From Burkholderia sp. WP9 (GTDB lineage: Bacteria; Pseudomonadota; Gammaproteobacteria; Burkholderiales; Burkholderiaceae), in assembly GCF_900104795.1 (NCBI RefSeq), contig NZ_FNTG01000002.1, positions 2,666,001 through 2,730,000 of the forward strand: DNA of 64,000 nucleotides. Direction: 5' to 3'. Each line of letters starts with the position of its first letter. Position 1 is the stretch's first letter. The notes under the pieces are model-generated. The model was not told the DNA's origin and searched no databases. It worked only from the letters and a program-made list of their open reading frames with translations. A program made the translations under genes and the position numbers. Shown in pieces: positions 44,740 to 54,343 of this stretch.

Positions 44740-45482
44740 GATGCGTCCTTCTGCGCGCCGGCGGGCGCGGGTGTGTCGCCTGGCACGGCGAGCTTGTAGC
44801 CGCGACCCCAGACGGTCAGGATGCGCTCGGGTTGGGCCGGATCCGCCTCGATCTTCGCGCGCAGCCGGTTGATATGGGTATTGACAGTGTGCTCGTAGCC
44901 TTCGTGCTGATAACCCCACACTGCATTGAGCAGGTCCATGCGCGAAAACACTTTGCCGGGATGCTGCGCGAAGTAATACAGCAGGTCGAATTCGCGCGGC
45001 GTGAGTTCGATCGGCTTGCCGTCGACGGCCGCTTCGCGCGTTAGCGGATCGATTGCGAGCCCGGCAATCCGCAGGCTGCCGCCTTCGATCCGCGCATCTT
45101 TCGCCAGGGCGTCGACGCGGCGCAGCAAGGCCTTGACGCGTGCGACCAGTTCGAGCACCGAGAACGGTTTGGCGAGATAGTCGTCAGCGCCCAGTTCGAG
45201 GCCGAGAATCCTGTGCACTTCGCTCGAACGTGCGCTCGTGATGATGATCGGCGTGTAGCGCGTCATTGCGCGGGCGCGCCGGCAGATTTCGAGGCCGTCG
45301 ACGCCGGGCAGCATCAGATCGAGAATCAGCGCGTCCCAGCCGCCTTGTTCGAGCAGGCGCAGCCCTTCGTTGCCGTCGGCGCTGTGCACCACTTCATAGC
45401 GCTCGTCACGCAAATGAAGACTCAGCACGTTGGCGATGTCGACGTCGTCTTCGACGATCAGGATGCGCTTCGGATTGTCCAT
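44736..45482 (-). CDS. OmpR/PhoB-family response regulator
   Basis: 248 aa from the ATG at 45482. Receiver domain with 'ILIVEDDVDIA', phospho-acceptor in 'LILDLMLPGVDG' and 'YLAKPF'. C-terminal winged helix: 'IELTPREFDLLYYFAQHPGKVFSRMDLLNAVWGY…TVNTHINRLRAKIEADPAQPERILTVWGRGYKL'. First gene of a two-gene operon with the kinase; the 265-bp divergent gap with dipZ is the probable binding region. Confidence 0.93.
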   Translation of the reverse strand: MDNPKRILIVEDDVDIANVLSLHLRDERYEVVHSADGNEGLRLLEQGGWDALILDLMLPGVDGLEICRRARAMTRYTPIIITSARSSEVHRILGLELGADDYLAKPFSVLELVARVKALLRRVDALAKDARIEGGSLRIAGLAIDPLTREAAVDGKPIELTPREFDLLYYFAQHPGKVFSRMDLLNAVWGYQHEGYEHTVNTHINRLRAKIEADPAQPERILTVWGRGYKLAVPGDTPAPAGAQKDAS

Positions 45483-45747
45483 GGTGGGTTTCAGCGGCGG
45501 TTCAGGGCGCGGTTGAGCAGCAGGGCCGGGCACGGCCGCCGGGAAAGGCAGCCATTGCGCCATTGTGCAAAATTTCCGGCCTGCGAGTTATCACATTTAA
45601 TTTAACTTTTCGTGAGGACTTCGACATCGGTGGCGCTCTAGCATGTGGGCACTTTCCGCAATACCAGGCCCTGAATGAACTGTACGCCGGCTGACGCCCG
45701 AGCCCGCGTGCCCACTGTAACCGTCTACACGAACGTTCGGAACTGAC

Positions 45748-47616
45748 ATGCTACTCATCGTTCTCGCCTATCTTGGCGGCGCCCTCACCATTTTCAGCCC
45801 ATGCATTCTGCCTGTGCTGCCGTTTGTTTTCGCGCGCGCCGATCAGCCGTTCGTGCGCAGCGGCTTGCCCTTGCTCGCCGGCATGGCGCTCACGTTCGCG
45901 CTCGTCGCGACGCTTGCGGCGGTGGGCGGTGGCTGGGTCACGCAGGCCAACCAGTATGGCCGCTGGCTGGCTATCGCGCTGCTGGCGATCTTCGGGCTGA
46001 CGTTGCTGTTCCCGCGCTTCGCCGATCATTTGATGCGGCCGCTCGTCAGCGCCGGCAATCGTCTGTCCGATTTCGCGCAGGCGGATGGCCACCAGGTCCG
46101 CGCGGGGTCGTCGTTTCTGCTCGGCATTGCCACCGGTCTGCTCTGGGCGCCGTGCGCCGGGCCGATTCTCGGCCTCGTGCTGACCGGCGCGGCACTGCGC
46201 GGCGCGAGCGTGGGTACTACGTTGCTGCTGGCGGCTTATGCTGCCGGCGCGGCGACGTCGCTGGCGGTGGCGCTCCTGATCGGCGGCAAGGTGTTCACGG
46301 CGATGAAACGGTCATTGGGCGCGGGCGAATGGGTCCGCCGCGGAATTGGTGCAGCGATGTTGTTCGGCGTAGCTGCGATCGCGCTCGGATTCGACACCGG
46401 CGTACTCGCTCGTGTTTCGACGGTCGCCACCGGCGGTCTCGAACAGAAGCTCGTCGACACGCTTTCACCGAACGCGGCGCCGGGCAAGTCGCCGGTCGGC
46501 GAGAATCCGGCGCACGTCTCCGCCGGCGGCGCGATGAGGAGCGCCAACCCGGCGACGCAAGGCGGCGCGGTGGTCGAACCGGTCTCCGCCGCGATGTCGG
46601 GCGGCGCGATAATGCGCACCGCCGCCGCTGCGGCGCCACTGCCGGTCGAGGGTGTGCTGCCTCCGCTGAACGGCGCGGTCCAATGGCTCAATTCGCCGCC
46701 GCTTACACTGCAGGACTTGCGCGGCAAGGTCGTGCTGATCGATTTCTGGACATACTCCTGTATCAACTGCCTGCGTTCGCTGCCGTATGTCAAAGCGTGG
46801 GCGCAGAAGTACAAGGATCAGGGGCTCGTCGTGATCGGTGTGCATGCGCCGGAATTCGCCTTCGAGCGTAATATCGACAACGTGAAGAAGGCCACGCATG
46901 ACCTGGGGGTCGACTACCCCGTTGCGATCGACAACAACTATGCGATCTGGCGTGCGCTGAATAATCAGTACTGGCCCGCGCACTATTTCGTCGACGCGAA
47001 AGGGCAGATTCGCTATCACCACTTCGGCGAAGGCGATTACGCGGAATCGGAAAAGGTGATCCAGCAACTGCTGGCCGAAGCGGGCCACGCGAATGCGTCG
47101 AATATCGCAATCGGTATTGCGAGCACCGGCGCACAAGGCGTGCAAGCCGCTGCCGACAACGCCGATATGCAATCGCCGGAAACCTATGTCGGTTATCAGC
47201 GCGCGGAGAACTTCGCGTCGCCGGGCGGGGAGGTCGAGGACAAGGCGCACACGTATGCGGCGCCGTCGCAACCAGCCGTGAATGACTGGGGGCTCGCCGG
47301 TTCATGGAACGTGGGTGCGGAGCAAGCCACGCTCGTCGCCGCGTCGGGACGCATCGTATATCGCTTTCATGCGCGCGACCTGCATCTGGTGCTCGGGCCG
47401 GGTAAGGACGGCAAGCCAGTGCGGTTTCGTGTGAGTGTCGACGGTGCCGCGCCTCGCGCCTCGCACGGCACCGATGTCGCCGCTGACGGCAGCGGCGTCG
47501 TGACCGGGCAGCGTCTCTATCAACTGGTGCGGCAAACCGGCCAGGTCGAGGACCACACGTTCTCGATCGAGTTTCTCGATCCGGGTGTGCAGGCATTTGC
47601 CTTCACATTCGGTTAA
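45748..47616 (+). CDS. dipZ: DipZ-type thiol:disulfide transporter (CcdA-thioredoxin fusion)
   Basis: 622 aa. CcdA/DsbD-beta-like membrane domain (residues ~1-220, six or more TM helices, with redox Cys in 'FSPCILPVLP' and 'WAPCAGPIL'). An Ala/Gly-rich spacer follows, then a TlpA-like thioredoxin domain with C338-I-N-C341 ('IDFWTYSCINCLRSLPYVKAW'), and a C-terminal beta domain (~500-622) as in mycobacterial DipZ. It carries electrons from cytosolic thioredoxin to the periplasm. The downstream exported MsrA needs a reducing partner, so DipZ is its likely electron donor. Confidence 0.92.
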   Translation: MLLIVLAYLGGALTIFSPCILPVLPFVFARADQPFVRSGLPLLAGMALTFALVATLAAVGGGWVTQANQYGRWLAIALLAIFGLTLLFPRFADHLMRPLVSAGNRLSDFAQADGHQVRAGSSFLLGIATGLLWAPCAGPILGLVLTGAALRGASVGTTLLLAAYAAGAATSLAVALLIGGKVFTAMKRSLGAGEWVRRGIGAAMLFGVAAIALGFDTGVLARVSTVATGGLEQKLVDTLSPNAAPGKSPVGENPAHVSAGGAMRSANPATQGGAVVEPVSAAMSGGAIMRTAAAAAPLPVEGVLPPLNGAVQWLNSPPLTLQDLRGKVVLIDFWTYSCINCLRSLPYVKAWAQKYKDQGLVVIGVHAPEFAFERNIDNVKKATHDLGVDYPVAIDNNYAIWRALNNQYWPAHYFVDAKGQIRYHHFGEGDYAESEKVIQQLLAEAGHANASNIAIGIASTGAQGVQAAADNADMQSPETYVGYQRAENFASPGGEVEDKAHTYAAPSQPAVNDWGLAGSWNVGAEQATLVAASGRIVYRFHARDLHLVLGPGKDGKPVRFRVSVDGAAPRASHGTDVAADGSGVVTGQRLYQLVRQTGQVEDHTFSIEFLDPGVQAFAFTFG

Positions 47617-47669
47617 GCCGACGCGAGCGGCCTGACTCAACTTCAAGCTGATCCAAAGGAATGACCATC

Positions 47670-48410
47670 ATGCGTACGATATCCAACCGCACCGCGTCGC
47701 CGCGGAAACGTTTCTCAGTCACTCGACTCGCAGGTCTCGTCGTGGTTGCTTTGAGCGTTGCGGCCGCGCAGCACGTCGCGCATTCGGCTGAAGCCGCCAC
47801 GAAGATCCCGGCTCCCGTACAGGACGAGAAGGGCGTTGCAACGCATAGTGAAACGGCGGTGCTGGCGGGAGGCTGTTTCTGGGGCGTGCAAGGCGTGTTC
47901 GAACATGTGCGTGGCGTGAAACAGGTCGCGTCCGGTTATAGCGGAGGCGCGGCTTCCACCGCGCAATACGAAACCGTCAGCGACGGCGATACGGGACACG
48001 CGGAGTCGGTGCAGATCACCTACGACCCAACGCAGATCACGTATGGGCGATTGCTGCAGATATTCTTCTCGGTTGCGCACAATCCCACTGAGTTGAACTA
48101 TCAGGGCCCTGACCACGGCACGCAATATCGCTCGGCGATTTTCCCCGTGAATGCCACGCAGCGCAATATTGCGCAGTCGTATATCGCACAACTGAACAAT
48201 GCTCATGTTTTTGCTGCGCCAGTCGTGACTCGCGTGGAGGATTTCAAAGGCTTCTATACGGCGGAAAGCTATCACCAGAACTTCCTCGCGCTGCATCCGA
48301 ATCACCCATACATTGCCATCAACGATCTGCCGAAAGTGGCCGGCCTGAAGCGCATGTTCCCGGATCTGTATCGCAACGATCCCGTGTTGTTAGCTACGGC
48401 GGCGCAATAG
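47670..48410 (+). CDS. msrA: exported peptide methionine sulfoxide reductase MsrA
   Basis: 246 aa from the ATG at 47670; AAAGGA 9 nt upstream favours it over the ATG at 47661. N-terminal signal (residues ~1-40, A-H-S-A). The MsrA domain has nucleophile Cys69 in 'LAGGCFWGVQGVFEHVRGV', 'GYSGGAASTAQYETVSDGDTGHAESVQI' and 'QYRSAIF'. Reduces methionine-S-sulfoxide in periplasmic proteins. Lies 53 nt after dipZ, making a two-gene repair operon facing a two-component system. Confidence 0.93.
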   Translation: MRTISNRTASPRKRFSVTRLAGLVVVALSVAAAQHVAHSAEAATKIPAPVQDEKGVATHSETAVLAGGCFWGVQGVFEHVRGVKQVASGYSGGAASTAQYETVSDGDTGHAESVQITYDPTQITYGRLLQIFFSVAHNPTELNYQGPDHGTQYRSAIFPVNATQRNIAQSYIAQLNNAHVFAAPVVTRVEDFKGFYTAESYHQNFLALHPNHPYIAINDLPKVAGLKRMFPDLYRNDPVLLATAAQ

Positions 48411-49620
48411 CATGCGTGCCGTTGCACGGAGCGCCTGACGAATACTCGTCTGGTTCTTGTGTCTTGAGGCTCGCGGCGGACGCGAGCCTTTTTGTATTAC
48501 CAATATAAAAATTGCACAGGTGGAGCGCTGAGGCCGAACGGTGTCTTTAATCAACTGACGAATCAAAGATTTACGTTTTACGCATTGCCGCGAGGCGGAG
48601 TTTTTCCATTCGCCCTCGTTTCGAAAATCTCTGCCCGGATCGTCTCGTAGTTCCTTGCTCTTATCACTTATCGCCCTCGAACCACGGCACGTTACGCGGA
48701 TGAAACGTTTATAATTCGTCTGCCAAAAAGTTCTGTAACTAATACCGGGCATGCGGTCGAACACCGTTTTTCCTGTAACAGTTACGGTAGTGGTTGCCGC
48801 GCGTCGACGGACTGATTTTTGTACGCGAAGCGTGCTGGTGGAACGCTGCGCGCACTTCGATTTCGACAGCACGCTGTCGCTCGCCGACATTGAGGCGAAG
48901 GTGGCAGACCCGCACGGATCAATTGTTTTTTGGTTCCGAACCCGACTCGCAAGACGAGGACACACCTCGATCGCTGCCGAGACAACGGGTTCACGTCAAT
49001 AATGGACAGTCAACGGTATACGAAAAGAAACTGGGTTGATTATTCGTCATCCTAAGTGTCTAGGTTGTGCGTGTTGGTACGAGTTTTTGTTTGTCAACCA
49101 TGAGGTGCGCCGGCCTGTCAGCGCGAGCCTCGGCAGATGTTCCAGTTGCTTCGGCGGCCTGCATGACCCCCTTGTGGCGTTTTCCCGGTCGGGTGACCGG
49201 CGTAGCGCTTTGCGTCGCTCAGGAAAACGCTAGATTTTTTCACGCAAGCGGTGCGTGCGGTTTGATTTTGGTGCGTGTCGCGTTCGATCCACTGTGTCGA
49301 AAATCCATGCGTAGTAGCGGGTAGCGGCTTGTCGAGGGATTACTTCTCGACAGCATAGTAAGCATAACGTAATAAATAGAAGTTGGGCCGACTTTGGTTG
49401 CAATGTTGATCGCGCCGCTATTTGGCGCTGGTCAGCCTGCGCACGGCGAGTAGGTCCGCCACGAATAGCAGTACATCAAAGCTTTAGCTTCATCAGCAAT
49501 GAACGCGGTCGGCGCGTTCTCAGGTTCACCTCTCTCTGTACTCAATAACGCCAAAGCGGGACGACTGATCGATCTTGCTGAATCCTCGGGGAAAACCTGC
49601 TTTTAGCGAACTTACGGACA
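48411..49620. other. 1.2-kb gene-poor, AT-richer region
   Basis: Apart from the msrA terminator I find no credible gene: open frames on both strands are Arg/Ser/Thr-rich with no recognisable domain. A/T-rich stretches occur near 48500-48730 and 49330-49390, compatible with promoters or an H-NS-bound spacer. It could be a decayed locus. Confidence 0.5.
48467..48494 (+). terminator. Rho-independent terminator of dipZ-msrA
   Basis: AGGCTCGCG (48467-48475) / CGCGAGCCT (48481-48489), 5-nt loop, followed by TTTTT; 57 nt after the msrA stop. Confidence 0.93.
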
Positions 49621-51873
49621 ATGACGAGATACTTGAAACTATTGGGCGTTGCATCGGCAACAGTGTTGGCATCGTTTGCGGCGGAAAGCGCGCAGGCGCA
49701 GGCAAGCACCATCACGGTCTCGGGACAGCAATACAAGTTGTGCGCCCAGGAGAATGGCAACTGCTCTTTCCTCGGAACGGCCTCGGTGGTGTTTGGTGCG
49801 GTTCCGCCCAACGCGCCGTCGGTGATGTTGACCGCGCCGCATACGTTCAGCAATGGCGTTGGCTGCTATGTCGGCGCAGTGTCGCAGACCGACCCGGCCT
49901 ACGGCTACGGCAAGTCATGCTGGATTAAGGCGGCCGCTGCAACACCGACGCCGACTCCCACGCCTACCCCGACGCCGACGCCGACGCCGACCCCGACCCC
50001 GACGCCGACGCCGACCCCGACGCCGGCGGCCACCCCGACCCCGACTCCGACGCCCACCCCGACGCCCACCCCGACGCCGACGCCCACCCCGAGCAGTGCG
50101 ACCATGTCGTGCAGCACGCCGACGCAAACGTCCGGCGGTACCGCGAACGGCGTGATCAGCGCCGATACGCCGACCACCGACGGCCTGCGCGTGTTCCAGA
50201 ACAACGCCTCGTTCAAGCTGGCAATTACGACGAACGCCCCGAGCGCGGACACCGTCGTCTGGTCCGTCGCGGATTCGACCGGCGCGATCAAGACGCAAGG
50301 AAGTTTTGCAGTCAAGGCAGGCGTGCAAACCAGTACGATTCCGTGTACGTCGACGTGGTCCGGCTATGCGGCGCTCACCGCGACCTTGCGTTCGAACGGT
50401 GGCACGTTGCCGCGAAGCGGTACCCGTCCGGTCGGCATCGCCACGTTCGGTGTGTTGCCGAATCTGAGCTCGGCACTGGGCACCGTGACGTACGCGCATC
50501 AGGATCAGCACCGCTTCGGCATGCAGGGCTTTAACGGCAACATCGCCGCGCTGCACGCGCTGGGCATTTCGTGGACGATCGACGACCGTCAGGTATCGGC
50601 GATGGAACCCAACGGTCCCAACACGTACACGCCGAACGTGAATGACCTCGATCCGTTCTACAAGGCCAATCCGGATCAGATGCGTATCGTGCGTCTCGAT
50701 GGTCTGCCGGCGTGGGACTCGAAGACCGGCCAGTTCAACGACAGCTACTATGCGCCGTCGAACATGGCTGAGTTTCAGACCTACATGGGCAAGGTTGGCA
50801 CCGACACCAGCCTGATCCGCGCTGCCAATTACCCAAATCAGCAGAAGAACTACTATCAGGTAACGTGGGAGCCGAGCCTCGGCTGGGCCGATAGTGACGC
50901 GAATTTCGTTGCCATGTACAAGGCCGCCTACCAGGGCATTCACTCGACCGATCCGAATGCGGTCGTGATGGGCACCGGCAATCCGTTCGCCTCGAATTGC
51001 GACACTTGCACAACCGGTTATCTGCAGAAGTTCGGCGCACTCGGCCTGTGGAATTACATCGATGCAGTCGCAACGCATGGCTACTGGAATGCGGGTACGT
51101 ATCCGTCGCATCCGCCTGAATTGCAGGACTCGGATCCGGATCCGGCGAACCAGGCCAACGCGCTCGACAACCAGATGACGCAACTGCGCTCGGTCATGCA
51201 GGCAGGCAAGCCGAACATGAAGCTCTTCTTCACCGAAGCCGGCGTGAGCTACGATCCGGGCCTCAACTACGGTCCCAACGTTCCTTCGCAGAACCAGTTG
51301 TTCGCGCATGCGGCAGTCGGCGTGCGGGCACACATCATCGTGCTGGGTGGCGGCGCGCAGGTCACGACGCTTTTCTACGGTCCTGACTACCCGGGCGAAG
51401 TGGGCTACGGCTCGTTCTTCGATCTGAATGACGCACAAGGCGCGTTCGGTGCGACGAACCTGTCGCCGAAGCCTGAAGCGATGGCCTTCGCGACGATGAC
51501 GCGGGTTCTCGACGGCACGAACACGCTGGGCCGGATCAAGGGCGCACCTTCAGGTGTCTTTGCCTATGCGTTCCAGCAACTGGGGAACGGCAAGGTCGTG
51601 ACGGCGGCGTGGACGCACAGCAACGCACAATGGCCGGCGAGCAACGGCGCGTATAGCCAGACCTATTCGACCAGCTATTCGCTCCAGGTCGACAATGCCG
51701 GCACGTCGGGCAACGTGACGAAGATCGATGGTTACGGCAATGTCAGCACGGTCGCCTACACCAACGGTCAGGTCGCGCTGACGCTCACCGAGGTGCCGCA
51801 GTACATCGTGTCGAACAACGCGACGGTCGCCAAGGCCAACTCGACCGTTCCGCTCGGGTACACGGGCCAGTAA
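49621..51873 (+). CDS. secreted glycoside-hydrolase-like protein with Thr-Pro linker
   Basis: 750 aa. Signal peptide to ~27 (A-Q-A-Q). A small Cys-containing N-terminal module (30-105; '[16 protein letters not shown]', '[10 protein letters not shown]', 'GKSCWIK') is followed by a (Thr-Pro)n linker (~107-158). A beta-sandwich-like part (~160-280) and a TIM-barrel region (~290-640) come next. Candidate clan-A catalytic residues are E417 in 'VTWEPSLGW' and E539 in '[10 protein letters not shown]', ~120 residues apart as expected for acid/base and nucleophile. '[12 protein letters not shown]' also fits such barrels. C-terminal beta domain. Probable extracellular polysaccharide hydrolase; substrate and exact GH family not assigned. 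Confidence 0.75.
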   Translation: MTRYLKLLGVASATVLASFAAESAQAQASTITVSGQQYKLCAQENGNCSFLGTASVVFGAVPPNAPSVMLTAPHTFSNGVGCYVGAVSQTDPAYGYGKSCWIKAAAATPTPTPTPTPTPTPTPTPTPTPTPTPTPAATPTPTPTPTPTPTPTPTPTPSSATMSCSTPTQTSGGTANGVISADTPTTDGLRVFQNNASFKLAITTNAPSADTVVWSVADSTGAIKTQGSFAVKAGVQTSTIPCTSTWSGYAALTATLRSNGGTLPRSGTRPVGIATFGVLPNLSSALGTVTYAHQDQHRFGMQGFNGNIAALHALGISWTIDDRQVSAMEPNGPNTYTPNVNDLDPFYKANPDQMRIVRLDGLPAWDSKTGQFNDSYYAPSNMAEFQTYMGKVGTDTSLIRAANYPNQQKNYYQVTWEPSLGWADSDANFVAMYKAAYQGIHSTDPNAVVMGTGNPFASNCDTCTTGYLQKFGALGLWNYIDAVATHGYWNAGTYPSHPPELQDSDPDPANQANALDNQMTQLRSVMQAGKPNMKLFFTEAGVSYDPGLNYGPNVPSQNQLFAHAAVGVRAHIIVLGGGAQVTTLFYGPDYPGEVGYGSFFDLNDAQGAFGATNLSPKPEAMAFATMTRVLDGTNTLGRIKGAPSGVFAYAFQQLGNGKVVTAAWTHSNAQWPASNGAYSQTYSTSYSLQVDNAGTSGNVTKIDGYGNVSTVAYTNGQVALTLTEVPQYIVSNNATVAKANSTVPLGYTGQ
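49938..50096 (+). repeat. (Thr-Pro)n linker-coding repeat
   Basis: About 26 six-base units of the ACG-CCG/ACC-CCG type encode alternating Thr-Pro, interrupted once by Ala-Ala. Typical flexible linker between a binding module and a catalytic domain. Confidence 0.9.
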
Positions 51874-51933
51874 ATGACCCGATAAGCAGTCGGACAAGCA
51901 GTCCGACTAGCAGTCCAATAAGCGCGGAAAACG

Positions 51934-51970
51934 ATCGACGCGCCGCCGATGTAAATGGCGGCGCGTCGAT
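51934..51970 (+). terminator. 14-bp perfect hairpin after the GH-like gene
   Basis: ATCGACGCGCCGCC (51934-51947) and GGCGGCGCGTCGAT (51957-51970) are exact complements with a 9-nt loop, 60 nt past the stop. No T-run; probable transcript end. Confidence 0.6.
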
Positions 51971-52069
51971 TGCGCTTTGGAATACGAAAACCAGCACCCT
52001 GTGCAGCGCTGACGCATTCGCGGAAGCCGATCACACTCGCGGTACTCCAGCCCACTGCGCGAGCGGCGC

Positions 52070-52861
52070 TTACTGCTCCGCGTTCAGAACCTCGACACCC
52101 TTATCCGTAAAGAAGGCAAGCCCGGCCCCGAGCATTGCGTACTGGCCTTTGATCACCGGCATATCGTGCGGAGCCGCGTCGCGTAACGCCGCAAGATACT
52201 TGGGCGTGAATATACGATGCCAGTTGGCGGATAGCTGATTCGCCGAACCGATCATCTCGTGGTGCGCTGCGCCCCAATTCACCCGCAACGGAAAGTGAAC
52301 GAAACGCGCGGCCTGCTTCGGATCGCCCTTCAGCGCGGCGAAATAGAAACCTTGAGCGCGCGCTTCGAATGCATGGTCCGATTCGTCGGTGATCATGCTG
52401 TACAGGCGACCCGCATTCGTGTCCGCGGATGACATACTTTCGAGGGCGAGCTTGACCGGCAAAGTCTTTCCGCCGCCAGTCCAGGTGCCGGCAAGGCCGA
52501 CGCTATTGGGAAAATCAAGCGGCTGGCCGCCGTTCGAACCATTGCCCACAAAATGCAGCGTGAACGCGCCGTTCGCTTCCTGTAACGTCAGCGTGCCGCC
52601 GGATTGCTGACCGGTCAGCGCAATGTCCTTCAGGTAGCGGTAGTAGAAGTAATGTCCTTCGCCGAAATCTTTTCCATGCAGAGCGAGCGTCATGCCCACC
52701 TTCGCTTCGCCGACGGTGCCGGAATACGCAACCCGGGTCATGTCTTCAGTCTGCGCGCAGGCGGAGTGATTGACGCTGGTCGAAATCGTCAGTAGGGCGG
52801 CAAGCATCGCAATCGTGCGTTGCCGGCTCAGGCCATGAAGGCGCAATCGAAGTGTGTTCAT
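52070..52861 (-). CDS. periplasmic protein, chalcone-isomerase-like C-terminus
   Basis: ~263 aa from the ATG at 52861, which starts a signal-peptide-like N-terminus ('TIAMLAALLTISTSVNHSACAQ'); only a weak GGGA lies upstream and longer in-frame starts exist. The N-terminal beta-rich half 'YSGTVGEAKVGMTLALHGKDFGEGHYFYYRYLKDIAL…GGTLTLQEANGAFTLHF' looks like a small beta-barrel module. The C-terminal half 'WHRIFTPKYLAALRDAAPHDMPVIKGQYAMLGAGLAFFTDKGVEVLN' is not a family I can name with certainty; the chalcone-isomerase suggestion is weak. Treat as hypothetical exported protein. Confidence 0.55.
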   Translation of the reverse strand: MNTLRLRLHGLSRQRTIAMLAALLTISTSVNHSACAQTEDMTRVAYSGTVGEAKVGMTLALHGKDFGEGHYFYYRYLKDIALTGQQSGGTLTLQEANGAFTLHFVGNGSNGGQPLDFPNSVGLAGTWTGGGKTLPVKLALESMSSADTNAGRLYSMITDESDHAFEARAQGFYFAALKGDPKQAARFVHFPLRVNWGAAHHEMIGSANQLSANWHRIFTPKYLAALRDAAPHDMPVIKGQYAMLGAGLAFFTDKGVEVLNAEQ

Positions 52862-52988
52862 GCAACGTCCCGTGAGCAGAAGTCGCGAGGCTAGCATGAA
52901 CATGAAATGGCCTCGCTGATGGATCGCTTCAGTGTGAAGCACCGAATCTCCCGGTCGGCCAATACCGGCCGGAAGCCGGCACGCAGTA

Positions 52989-53246
52989 TCAAAGCGGCTG
53001 CGCGACGTTCGCCATTGGCTCGCGGATGAACGCAAGCAGAGACTCGCCCGCCCATGTGCCGGCCATTAGTGCCGGCTCCGTTTGCAGCGCATGCCGAAAC
53101 CTCGCCTGGGTGCGCGGATCATCGCCCGCGTAGCTCCTGAAGAGTTCGAGCCAGCGACGCGCCAGTTCGCGTGCTTGCGATGACCGTGGCCCGACGCCCG
53201 CGTCGATCGCATCGCGCACCTCGGCCATGAGTTGCGGCCATTCCAT
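52989..53246 (-). pseudogene. TipAS-like C-terminal fragment of a MerR-type regulator
   Basis: 85 aa, 'MEWPQLMAEVRDAIDAGVGP' then 'ARELARRWLELFRSYAGDDPRTQARFRHAL'. This matches the C-terminal third of TipAS antibiotic-recognition domains, which normally sit behind a MerR DNA-binding domain in ~250-aa proteins. Upstream on this strand only 91 bp remain before the divergent HAD gene, so the MerR part is missing. Either a remnant or a stand-alone short ligand-binding protein. Confidence 0.5.
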
Positions 53247-53337
53247 TGCGCGCTTGCCGTTTCAGGCGCGGATTCTTGCGACCTGCCAAACCGGGGCATG
53301 GCATATTGGTGGCCGTGGTCACCAACAGGAGCTCACC

Positions 53338-54012
53338 ATGCGAATCCAGACGTCTTTCCTCTTCGATCTCGACGGAACGCTGGTCGACAGCGTCTATCAG
53401 CATGTTCTGGCGTGGAAAGAAGCGCTCGACAGCGAAGGGATTCCTTTGTCGGTATGGCGGATTCACCGCAAGATCGGCATGAGCGGCGGCCTCTTCACCC
53501 ATCAGCTTCTGCGGGAAACCCACGGCGAAATCAGTGCAGAACGGGTAGAGAGCCTGCGTCGTGCGCACGCCGCCGCCTATCAGCGACTGCGGGCGCAGGT
53601 GTGCCCGCTGCCGGGCGCGCGGGCGTTGCTCGACGCGCTCACGCAAGCCGGAACGCCGTGGGCCGTGGCGACCAGTGGCCGCATGGAGACGGCGGCGCTC
53701 AATCTGGAGGCGCTGGGTGTCGATCCCGCGAAGGCGGTGGTCGTTACGCGCGACGACGTCAAATATGCAAAACCGGATCCGGATCTGTTCATCGCCGCGG
53801 CTGAGCGGCTCGGCGTGCCGGTCGAAAACACGGTGGTGGTCGGGGACAGCATCTGGGACATGCTCGCGGCGCGGCGCTGCCGCGCTCTGGGCGTGGGCCT
53901 GTTGTCGGGCGGATACGGCACGGAGGAACTCGAACGCGCCGGTGCGCTGCGGGTGTACGACGACCCCGCCGATCTGCTGGAGCATCTGGACGAGGTCGCG
54001 TCGCGGCCGTAG
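53338..54012 (+). CDS. HAD-IA family phosphatase
   Basis: 224 aa from the ATG at 53338 (AGGAG 7 nt upstream). HAD motifs: I 'LFDLDGTLVDS', II 'WAVATSGRM', III 'KYAKPDPDLF', IV 'VVGDSIWDMLAARR'. Cap domain between residues ~20 and 85. Phosphoglycolate/beta-phosphoglucomutase-like subfamily; substrate unknown. Overlaps no neighbour and is preceded by the divergent TipAS fragment. Confidence 0.9.
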   Translation: MRIQTSFLFDLDGTLVDSVYQHVLAWKEALDSEGIPLSVWRIHRKIGMSGGLFTHQLLRETHGEISAERVESLRRAHAAAYQRLRAQVCPLPGARALLDALTQAGTPWAVATSGRMETAALNLEALGVDPAKAVVVTRDDVKYAKPDPDLFIAAAERLGVPVENTVVVGDSIWDMLAARRCRALGVGLLSGGYGTEELERAGALRVYDDPADLLEHLDEVASRP

Positions 54013-54343
54013 CGGCCGGCTCCATCGCGCGGATTTTTCCGGTCACGCGTCGCCGCTGCCGTTGGTACTATATAGTTCAGGGGAATACGAAGTTTGCGGA
54101 CCAGCATGAGAGAATCCGCCCTATGAGCGGGTAAGAGGCACGCCGGCGTGTTCCATATGCGAACACACGGAAAACCTGTAGCGGCAAAGTGCGGGGCGGG
54201 CGTGCAGGCAGTGGTCGAAGCGTCGGCCGCTCTCCAATCTGGGGGCGCCACGCCGCGACACGGCTTACGGACTCGCCTTGTCTTCCGGCGGCTGGCCTGC
54301 CGCGGCCATTCTCCGGAGGCGGCGCGACGAACCACGTGAAAAT
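54013..54343. other. intergenic region upstream of the response regulator
   Basis: 331 bp. An AT hexamer TATATA near 54067-54073 in a GC-rich setting may be a -10 element. No gene seen. Confidence 0.4.

Noticed and set aside
48390..48965. 191-aa minus-strand frame in the 1.2-kb gap
   Set aside because: Runs through the msrA terminator; Arg/Ser/Thr-rich without hydrophobic core or RBS.
48751..49002. 83-aa plus-strand frame in the gap
   Set aside because: A short protein-like stretch near its middle, but no RBS, family or conserved feature; not enough to call.
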